The notes under the pieces are model-generated. The model was not told the DNA's origin. It did no database searches and saw only the letters and a list, made by a program, of their open reading frames with translations. The position numbers and the translations under genes were made by a program. Below, in pieces: positions 50,181 to 60,600 of a stretch of DNA of 64,000 nt; the first letter of the stretch is position 1, and each line of letters opens with the position of its first letter. The stretch is taken from contig OX387604.1 in the NCBI GenBank assembly GCA_947568835.1, positions 20,799,076-20,863,075 on the forward strand. The letters run 5' to 3'. This DNA is from Protonemura montana. Lineage: Eukaryota; Arthropoda; Insecta; Plecoptera; Nemouridae.

Positions 50181-50565
50181 ATGAAGTTGCATAAAGAATG
50201 ACTAAATGTACATTGCTGCTAAGTTTAACAAGTTCCTAGTACCTACTAATTAATTGTAACCCTAAGTCCAACTCAGTCTTAGTCTTAAGTCTAACTTAGT
50301 CTTAGCCTTAAGCCAAAGTCTTAGCCTAAGTAAGAAAGTAAGTAAAACAAGACTAAAAACTGATAAATACTAAGTTTATAAATGATAAATACTAAGTTAA
50401 ATAAGTTCCTAGTACCTACTAATTAATGGAACCCTAAGACTAACGATGTATGTAAACTATTAAACATTAAACTAATTAAATATTAAATTAAGTGTATTAC
50501 CTTACCACAGTGCAATAATGTACAATTGTAAGAGGAAACAATAAATACAAATACAAATACAAATG
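50181..50565 (+). other. LINE 3'UTR and tail
   Basis: An imperfect direct repeat of about 40 bp (AAGTTCCTAGTACCTACTAA) occurs at about 50229 and 50401. Between lie CTTAGTCTTAAGTCTAACT-type short repeats. The end is a run of ACAAAT units. Confidence 0.8.
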
Positions 50566-50689
50566 CTATTGAAGAAGTTGAAGGTATATATGTATATATA
50601 AATATAAATAAAAAATAAATAAAAGAGCTCTATTTGATGGGAGCAAATTTTCCCTTTCCCTTAGCTGATCAACTTCATAAATGCAATTT

Positions 50690-50821
50690 TCTTTTTATAA
50701 AAAAGTATCTCGAGTATCTTCAAGACACTTTATGTGAAAGTATCTTGTACCTGTATCTCAGACACTTTTTTAATGTATCTTGTATCTCAGATACTTTTTT
50801 TAGTATCTTGCCCATCCCTGT
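50690..50821 (-). mobile_element. hAT-like transposon terminus (fragment)
   Basis: Read on the - strand from 50821: CAGGGATGGGCAAGATACTA, followed by multiple GTATCTGAGATAC / CAAGATAC subterminal repeats. A CAGGGATGGGCA-type end with GATAC-rich subterminal repeats is common in non-autonomous hAT elements. I did not find the other end; it may be lost or outside the copy. Confidence 0.5.
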
Positions 50822-52553
50822 GTACAGCTAACAGCCTAACAAGGCACATTGGAATGATTTGCTTACAAAGATTTTAGTTTAAACCCGATTTAAACTACTT
50901 TGGCAGTGATATGATTCACTATCTACACCTAGTTGGGCAACGCACACAATCCCTCTCTCCAACTTCACACCATGCTTTCATTTAGTCTATGCTTAGGACA
51001 ATTAATTGTAAAACAAAATAAAAATAAGCAAAGGCACATAAGAAAAGGCACATTCTGAGTAAAATGCACAGGTTCTGCAGAAATTACAGAAAGACAAATA
51101 TTTGACACTCATTTGCTGCCTTCAAACATTGTTTCCTTTGAAGATGGCTTGGCATGAGTCTCGGCTTTTGCCACCCTCGGTGCCTCAGCTTTCCCGGCTG
51201 CCAGCGCCTCTGTGGCTGGTATCGGCAACGGCCGTGTCCAACCTTTCAGGTCCTGTAATTCAATGTATGGTACAAATTAATGGCCCATTAACTTGGAATT
51301 ATGGTACCTGGTCACCGATAGCCATTGAGATAGCGATGTAACCAAGTGCTAGGACTTTCTTAATCCTAAAATCAAGCTTGCCAACGCCGGTCTTGTCTGG
51401 ATCGCAAACATTTCAACTCCTACAAACTCTGTAAGCACTTGGCTGCACAATATGCAAAGAGACAGCTTGAATCAAAAGCCATTTACTTACTAATATCTCC
51501 ATATTAATTGCTATCTTGCAGTAACAGGTAAACAGCATTGCATTGAATGGCAAAGCCCATGCAGACCCGCCAGTGTTGTCTCCCATTCACCTAGTCTAGT
51601 TTGCTTGCAACAAAATATCAAACATTTTCTGTTTCATCTCATGCATGTGCAACATTCTGTAATTCTGCACTTACCCTATACCAAAAAGGATTTTCATCGC
51701 AGGTTTATCGACAGCACTGCAAAATTTAACCTGGAATAATGAATTTGGAATAAGGAAAACGAGCACGATTCAAACATATTGCCTGCGACAAAACATTTTT
51801 CACCCATTGAAGATTTGTAGATGCATATTTGGATAGGCACATTCCACTTAGTCACTTGGGCAGCAAAGAGAAGAATTCTAAGAATATTCTAATGTCACAG
51901 GAGGCATATCAGTAACAATATTTTATACATAATCACATAGCTGATATTTATTATCCAAGCAAAGATTTTATAAAGATAAAGTATACAATTTGGCATTGAG
52001 CCAGAATTCTTCTTTGCATTTCCAAACATTAGTATAGGTGTGTTTAAATTTTACATACATCAGTTAAAATATCCTATTCTGTAGTTGATTCCAGAACGAA
52101 AGGCGACGAGACTGCATTGTCTTAAAACTCCAAAAAAAAAACATAATAACACTATGCAATGTCTTAAAACAGATATGACTGTGCATTGTTGTTTTACAGT
52201 TAGCAGAAATCGACAGGTCTCATCTTAAATTCAAACCAGCATAAACCACGAACAAAAACACAATTGATGGTATAAAAGAACCTAAATCAAAATTTGGCAT
52301 CCATTCTTGGAACATAACTACAGTTTTTATATAAACCAACAGTCTCATCACCCATCACTTAATATTCAACCTTCTTAACAAGGCAACTTTCAAAATTTGT
52401 GGGTTATGCATTTGTCATTTAACCACAGCAGAATAAAAAGGTGTTAGTTTTGCATGCTCCTATAAATTCATGGCTACACTTTCTGAAACGACATTACTTG
52501 AAATTGCCCAAGGTCTTCAGTAAAATGCGTACATTTCCAGTGGAACACGATTT
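50822..52553 (-). other. UPF2 3'UTR and intergenic DNA
   Basis: No gene seen. Minus-strand AATAAA at 51947-51952 is a candidate UPF2 poly(A) signal about 600 bp after the stop. Confidence 0.5.
51947..51952 (-). terminator. Candidate UPF2 poly(A) signal
   Basis: AATAAA on the - strand about 600 bp after the UPF2 stop codon. Other A/T-rich hexamers are nearby, so use is uncertain. Confidence 0.35.
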
Positions 52554-54641
52554 TTACGGTGGCTGAGGAGGTTTGCTAAAAATTAAAATTATACATTTAG
52601 ACATTATGTTTATATTGGATTGATGTTAGAAAAAAATGTACTGTACCTTACCTTATTCTTTTTGGACCGAAAATGAGATCCGCATCTGGAGCACCTTTTG
52701 GATGCTGATACTTAACTTTTCGCTCACGATTTAAGTTCATGACTAAAGGTTTTGGAGACTGGAGAATAATCATGGTCATCAGAATCACAATATGCACGTT
52801 ACTTCAAATTACAAAGTATTTAATCCATTAGCACAAACCTGCATAAGCATCTCTTGGTAATCCTCTTCTTCTAGCCTCTCATTTATGTTTAATGTTAGTC
52901 TTTTCACTCGTTCCTTTTCTATTCTCTCAGCCTGTAAAAGGAGATTTTGGTAATTTGGACTGGATACTTGTTAGGAATTCCAATTTTCAAGACTTACTAA
53001 ATATGATTCTATGAAAAAAAGATGGTTGATTGCCCGTGCTACACAGTGGGCAAAGATTTAGCCAAGATATCAACGAGTCAAATATTTGTACCACACCGCG
53101 TGTAGCACTCTAACCAAACAACAAACTCACCTCTTCCTGATCTTTCAAGTTGAGAGCCAGCTCCGAGTCGATGGGAACAGAAAGTGTCTTGTACTGAGGC
53201 TTGTTTCCTTTTCTCAACATTAGAACAAAGTTTGTGGTCAATTCTCCGTCATTTTTTGTCTCCTGTAGTTGATCTAAAGGCACACAATAAAAAAGGTTTT
53301 GCTGCTATCGAGTTTACATGCCAGTAATTCAAGGGCTTGGTTTTATTTATCCTGGAAGGTATCCCTCAAGGTACAGCCGATGTTGATATCAGTGGCGTGC
53401 GGTGAGTTTTACGGTCCGAGATGTAACGAAAATAGGGGGGGGGGGGGGGGGGGGGGGGGGGGGTCCCAAACAAAAAAGTAGAGTCCATTGATGGTGTCAT
53501 ACACAGAGTTTAAAAATTTTTTGTAAATAAAAATACAGGTTTGCAAGTCAAACCTTGTCAAAATAACAAACATGTGCATGTGTGCAAGAAGTATTAATTT
53601 TTTATTGCAATGCTCATTCCGTTCAAAGTACTGTATTCACTACTCCATCTTGCCCAACACAGAATTTGAACACTCTTCAAATAAGTTTCATTGACAGCAG
53701 AAAAGGTTGATCCTGAGCTCATTAGTCACTTGTATATTTTATATTTGTGTCATGTGTCAGGCTGCGTCAGTCTGCACTCAACACGCTTCTTTCCCTACAA
53801 AATGAACCGGTAAAATAGTTTCCGAAACAGATCAAGAATATCGCAAGTTGGGAGTTCGGCCATGCTGCCAACCATATTATTTAACATCAGACTAACACAA
53901 GGAATGCCATGTGCGTAACCAGCTACATATAAACCTAACCTGTGAGTGCATGCTCACGCTGAAAGTGTCATTCATATTGTTTGTGCTCGCAGGAACGCAA
54001 CCTGCATGGCAATGTCATGCAGGGGCTAGCAGTGCATACTCCTTGCTATACTTTAGCATGGCACGGTGCTGCCATAAGCAGTATTACCCACCCCATCCCT
54101 GTCGTACCAGCCTGATGCCAGGCGTCGTTCACTGCAAGACCATCGTCGTACATCAAAAGGATTGATGCTTATACACAGGTGGAGGCATTCGCAATAAAAC
54201 ATCCGACTCCCAGTAGAAATGGAAAGGCGCATCTTTTTAAATTTGGTTTTAAAACGAATGAAAAAGTAACTGCTGCTAAGATATTTCTGGGAGAAGATAA
54301 AATGATTTGGTTCAGAAAAGGAAACCTGGAATCATTTGTTTGAATGTATTGATGAATCTGGGTAGGCACTGCTTACCCTTGACTGCACACCCCTGATTAA
54401 TATAGCAAATAAATAAAAATGTACAATTACCATACGACTTCTTTGTGTGGCTTTTTATGTGAAGCGGTACGGAAATGTCCACTTGCTGAGGCTTTACAGT
54501 CTCTCTCATACGGTCATGTATATTATCTGAGACCATACGGTCAAAAGAGTTCAAGAATTCGTCATCTTCTTGACATTCGATGTGAACCACTTTGCGAGGA
54601 AACACATACTCTTGCTGGTTCTCTGATACCATCAGCATGTT
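52554..54641 (-). CDS. UPF2: UPF2 exons 15-19: UPF1-binding region and C terminus
   Basis: Contains DDEFLNSFDRMVSDNI, VDISVPLHIKS, FVLMLRKGNKPQYKTLSVPI, VKRLTLNINERLEEEDYQEM and YQHPKGAPDADLIF. The bipartite helix plus hairpin that clamps the UPF1 CH domain lies here. The last exon (52575-52554) adds SKPPQPP; if intron 18 (52576-52651) is retained, TAA comes two codons earlier in place of that tail. Confidence 0.92.
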
Positions 54642-57600
54642 CTGTTGGGAAATAATTTAAAATTAGTACAACTTTCTTTATTCTCAGATTAATTTTCCTT
54701 GAAAAACCCTCTGTGCTTGATTTTCTTCATCTTGTCTGTGATTGGACCCACAAATCACGATCCTCAAATACCTCGGAATTCTGCTCAGTGTCCATCAATT
54801 CGAATGTGTCTCCGTCATCCTCAAGGTCTTCTCCACGCTGGTCCGTGCCTTCATCGCCAGATGAGCCGTCCACAGATGCTGGTTGCTCTGAATCCAACCA
54901 AAATCTTAGTACCCCATTCAATTGCTGCTATTTTAGTATTATGTAAGACAATGGGAATATATTAGATATATTTATATATTTATAAATATATCAATGGATG
55001 TATTTACAGTTTATTTTGATTAACCAATTTTTATACTAATTGTAAATGGCATTTTTTTTTTTAACTAGAGATGGAAATTAGTAATTGCAAATGAAGAAAA
55101 GCTAACTAAAACAAAGAGTAAATGATTTGGATTATATTGTTGTGATCTAGGTCCAGTTGTTCATCCAATTCATAAATTAACATTTAAATGTAATCCAGAA
55201 TTAATGATAGTTTTCTATGGTTTTCTATTTATAGTTTTTAAGCTAGGTTGCATGCTAACATGAGCTTAGCAGAAGATGATGGCTACAAATTGGTCTCATC
55301 ATCATATCATACTTTCAAATAAAGTAATGTCATGAAAGTGGAGTGAACATACGTTAAATGTCTTATACATTAAAATTCATGCAGAATCAGTTACTCTGGC
55401 ACTCAGGGAATAGTCGGAGGATGCAAATCTTAACAGAAATGCTATTAAAAAAACTCACTGGAACTGTCTTCGGCTGTAGTGGTGTTATGACTGTTTTCAT
55501 CATCACCTTCCATTAAAATTTCCATGAAATCATCCTGTGGTTCAGTCGATTCACTCGTCCGTACATATTGTTGAAGCTTGTACACATCCGGATGATCGTC
55601 GATCAGCTGATTGTGCAAATCGGTGATGGCCTTCTGGCTCTCCTCGAAATCTGCATACATGTGGATTTGTGGCCGCAGATTAGTCAACGTTTCCCTGAAG
55701 ATGGTTTCAATGCCGAAAGGAAACTTCTCATTTTCAACTTTCCAATACGGATGGCAATACTTAAACAGAAAGTAGTTTTGAAAGAAGACAAAGAAATAGT
55801 CCAGTTTTTTCTTTGTTGCCCCATTGGTGAAGTACTGCCCACACGTATCCAATATCACGCAGACCAAACGGATGCGTAGAAGATTTTCTGGCGGATCAAA
55901 TGGCAATGGTTCGTTGAAATCAAAAACAACTCCAAAAGAGACGATGAGGTACAGGACCTAAGAAACAGAGTGTTAGTGTTGGTCCACAAGAGATTGCTCT
56001 GGAAACTACATTTCCTACATTTTTGGGTCGAGATCCGTTCTTACCTTAAATACGTCTAAACTTTCAACCAGCCGATAGTTGTAGAGCTCTCCTAGGTATT
56101 TCACCATTGCAATTCTACGTTGGTTGTACTTAGGCAAATTGATTTCCAGTCCCAGCCGGATATCTTCCAATACCGCATCCACAACTAGAGTGCCAACAGA
56201 ATCCTAGTGACACAGACATAGGAAACATCAGCATCCATGGATAATTTTCAGAAACAGAAAAACAAAATATGGTAAGCATGACTCTTTAATTGCACAGCTT
56301 TAAATGCTGTTTTTTTTATTTTGGATCTCTGGATTCCTGGTTTAATTTGGCTTTATGAAAGTATCATAGCTTGCTTTGCACACAGTTGCAGTAATTTAAA
56401 GGAAGGCAAACCACGTCAATCCACGATCAATGTTAGTACTAGCTACCTAACACATAAATAGTACTCACCTCTTTAATGACTAGTCCAGCTACTAGCGTGG
56501 CTAAGCAGGAAATGTTGTAGTATTTCACATTGAAGGCGTGCGCCAGGCACTTGACGGTGTATGCACACACTTCGGGTTGATCCCAATCTAACTTGCGCAT
56601 CAGCCGCAACACTTTGTCTGTGTTGGACTTAACCAAGTCTTGATACAGCAGGCGCCGCAGGAATTCGTGCAGGGGCGGTCGTACTTTCTTTGCAGTAGTT
56701 TTACTCTCAGGAGGGTTCACGTAGAAAAATACATTTTCTATCATGGTTGCATAGCGAGCATCCATTGGCATGACACACTTTTTCCGCATCATTTGCTCCT
56801 GAACAAAAAATGTGTTAGAAATTTCATAGCAAATTATTTGCTCAACAAACAGTGCATTGTTAGGCCCCACTAATCAATTTTCTCAAAAAGACCTGTTTGA
56901 AGGAGCAAAAGAATCAAAGAAAGCTATTTAGGAATTGTTTGTTGATTTTAGCCAGCCCTGATTTGAGAAGTGCATTCTCATAGCAGCTTGCAGCTAAAAA
57001 CAAAACTAAATTTTTAAATAAGTCAAAAAGTGTCATTCATCCTTTGGTTAAGGAATGACTTAGATTCAATTATTTTTGACATGGTCAAAAATGGTCTGAT
57101 TAAAAAACTAGTTAAAAAAATGTGTGGACGGTTCCAAAATCCAACCAGAAAAACCACCTTAATTTGCAAGTCATTCTACAAAATAAAACTTCCTTAGTCA
57201 AGATAAAACTATTAGTCCTAAGCAATATAATATATTTCACAATTCGTAAATGAATAATAATGGTTATTATTATTGCAACGAGCGCCTTTAATTTCCAAAA
57301 AAGAATGTTTCACTCACAAGGTAGACCTTCGTTCGTTGATACGTGTCAGGATGGCGGAACAGGAAACGTCCACATGTTTCTAACAGGTTGCAACACATTT
57401 CAATGTGGTGATGCGAGAAGTCATGTAACAAAACTTTGACGCAGAAGAGAGCCTCAATCTTCGTGTACATCCTAAACTTTACCAGCTCTCCAATGAATCG
57501 CACATTTTTAATCTTCGATTCTATGTTTATTTGGTCCTAAAAGACAAAAATGTAAATTATGTTATTCAAATATAGCACTATGAAACTTTAAATTTTTTTG

Positions 57601-60600
57601 GAATTAGACTTTTTTGGCTAAAGCATGAGTGATCCTTTTTACCTTCTTTCGGACGTGGTACTTAAAATCATGTTTCAGCAGTAACGCAAGATCATTAGCT
57701 ATTTCTGGTACAACTGGGTACAGATTTGCCACAAGACGAGAGTAGAATGGCAGCAGATCCAACCGAATCCGAGGAACGTTAAATAAAAGCCTACAAAAAT
57801 AACCAACTCATTAAAAAACATTGAAAAAATACACGACAAACATTTTTTTAATCTCCACGAAACATTCTTTTTAACAATTGAAACAAATGAAAGTGATTTA
57901 TCTTACTTTGTCAATTTCTTCCTGTTAAATTTAGTGTTTAGCTTCATAACAAAGTCGACAGAGGCCGTGTCAATCATCTCCCGGTTGACACAGTTTTGAA
58001 GTATGTTTAAATAAGCATCGAGCACGATCTTGTTGCTGACGTTTGTTGTTAGGTCCGGTTCATCTACATCTAAAACAAATTTAATACCACCAGGTTTTTA
58101 CCAAGTTTCCAACAGGTTCTTGTCATCTTGTCTGTTGTTACAAATATACCTTGATTTAAGTAAGAAAAGACAGAAGGCAATCTTATTTCCCTAGCACAAG
58201 CCTACATTCATTATCAAACGAAATTCCTCATCGACCCATCACGGCCACTATACACACTCGATTGCACCTTGCAACCGAGTCCAAACTCATCCACGAGCAT
58301 AGTAAAACCTTATCTCGGTAGCAAACCTTCAAAAATTGGTGGAATTTCCTCTTTGCTTCCACTCTCTCCATCCACTTCCTCAGTGGCGATCTCTGCGTCA
58401 AGTGCATCTTCCGAAAGCTGGCTCTGGGGCTCTTGGGTGGCCTTCTTCACTAAAGACGGCACGTACTCCCACATGTCAGGCAGTTGCTCATAGAAGCGCC
58501 GCATCTCCTCGTCCTCCCACAGCAGGTTGCTTGAGAAGCCATCCTCTCCCATGGGACCTCCTTGTTCCAACGACAGAGTCGGCTCTTCATCTAGCTTCAG
58601 CAAGTCTGAAGCAGGAACCGGGATCAGAACTTTGCCTTAAGATGTATTTACACTGGGGAATGTCATGCAGGAATGCCTGATAAGGAAATCAAATTTTTCC
58701 TTGCAAGATTCTCAAGTAATTCCGGCACTGTCGTTCATGCGAACAGGAGAAGATGATGCCCAATATTCTCGACAATAAAATATGGACAAGAGCAAGCTAC
58801 AAAATTTAAATAATTCGCTTCAAACAGGTATATTTGATGCAAAATATAACCTTAGCTCAAACTTTGTTTTGCAAGTCAAGAGTATGAGTGCAAGAGTATG
58901 AATCTGTTTTATAATGAATTTTAGATGCAAGTCATATTGATCAAATTAAACAGTACGAAATGAACTACAAACGTTCAACTTAAGATCCTAACGAAATCAC
59001 ACAATCGAACGGCATTTTTTCGAGTAATTGTAGCTGAATTAGAATTTTGAGTAAAGAAACCAACCATCCTCTGGTAGTTGAGGTACCGACTCGTCGAGCT
59101 GTTCTGCAAAACTTTCTACTGCAAGCTTCAGTCTTTTAAAGGTTGTGTCCAGTTTTTCTTGTTTAGCTTTGCGATCGGCATTTAGCTCTCCTTTTGTTTG
59201 CAAAATCTTCTTATTCTGCCGTTGAAAAGCTAGCAATTCTTGGTGAACCTGCATGGAGATAGGTAATTATCAAGTTGGTTGTTTCTGGTTGCTAAACCAT
59301 ATTAAGTAGGTAAATTGGCAGCTTAACTGTGAAACAACTGAGACTTATTTGAGAACTCAAGAGAATCTACACAACTCCAAAAGAAACATTAACCTTGACA
59401 TTATCAAACAATTAAGAATGGTGTGACATTTAAAGTAGAGGAAGCGTTTTAGGATTTTGACATTCTTAGTACCAATTTTAAGGAACAGGTGTTTTGTGTC
59501 AAAGAAAAACAACATTTTTATTTCCATTGCCATCTTGTCATTCCCAAACCCAACATTGTCTGTTGTGTCAGGGTATATTTATATAAACGTTAACTCAGTT
59601 TACGTATTGACAAAAAACATACCTGGATAGGAAAAAGGGAAGGAGGTTACATTTCAGTGGAGGACCTGAAAGGAACAGTTATTAAATATTTTTTTTGAAC
59701 TTTAAATTTAAAAATGAGATTTCCATTGAATTATTTTTGACCATTAATCAGAAGAACAATTCTAACCAATTGGACGACCTGAACAGACTAAGGACAAAAT
59801 TTTGCAAGACTCTTCAAATCTAATTTGAGATTTTAACTCACAGAAGTATCTGCTTTCACTAGGAGTTGTAAAAAAGGGCTTATAAAATAACCAAAACTGA
59901 CCTTCACTAAGTGCTTGGCTAGCGACAAGAAATAGTCTTTCAGAAGAACTTTGACATTCCTTTGCTTTTCTTTCGGCAGCAGTTCACTTCGAGGAATTGT
60001 CACTTTGAACTGTTCAGCAAGCTTTCGTATTTTTGCTGGAACCAAACCTTAAAAGAAAATGCCAGCCATTAGGTATCCTGTTGTACTCTACCCGTGCATG
60101 GAAAATAAAAACTACTATTTCAAAAAATGTAGTGGTCTTTGCCAATATGGGAACAAAAACTACCTGCAAAGCTCTCTCCACAATGTCGGCAAAAGTTTAA
60201 TATGATGTTCACATTATTATGTTCTTCCTTGTCCATGTTAATGAGTACAGTCAGGACCGCGCCTAGCAGTGGCAGACCTTCACGGTTCGTGAATACACCG
60301 TAGTTTATGCACTCGGCATAGAAGCGCAGATCTACACGTAGTTTGCTGGCATTGATGTTCTAAGCAAATTAAATTGGAGATGGTTAAAAAATTTCCAACG
60401 GTCGGGCATACTTCCGTACACTTAAAATAACAGGGGGTACCTGAATAATACATGAGAATGCAGAGCAAGATAAGATAGCAAGAAACAAGTCCCCAGTATA
60501 ATATATACTCATTTTATCTTGAACTTCAAAGACAATTAAATGTCTGGCATTCACACTGCTGGATCACTAAATGAAAATGATCCAAAAAATCCATCAAGTG

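Larger units (their letters stand above)
46095..50565 (+). mobile_element. CR1-like non-LTR retrotransposon, degenerate copy
   Basis: A two-ORF LINE: a repeat-rich ORF1, an ORF2 with an AP-like endonuclease and reverse transcriptase, a short 3'UTR and a tandem tail of ACAAAT units at 50545-50563. The short 3' tandem tail instead of poly-A, and the post-RT block with YKYLGIWLD and YGAAVWDPY, fit the CR1/L2-like group. At least three reading-frame breaks in ORF2 show the copy is dead. The left edge is put at 46095 because the ORF1 frame opens there in the middle of a domain, which would fit 5' truncation at insertion. No target-site duplication could be identified. It lies between the convergent ephrin and UPF2 genes. 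Confidence 0.85.
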
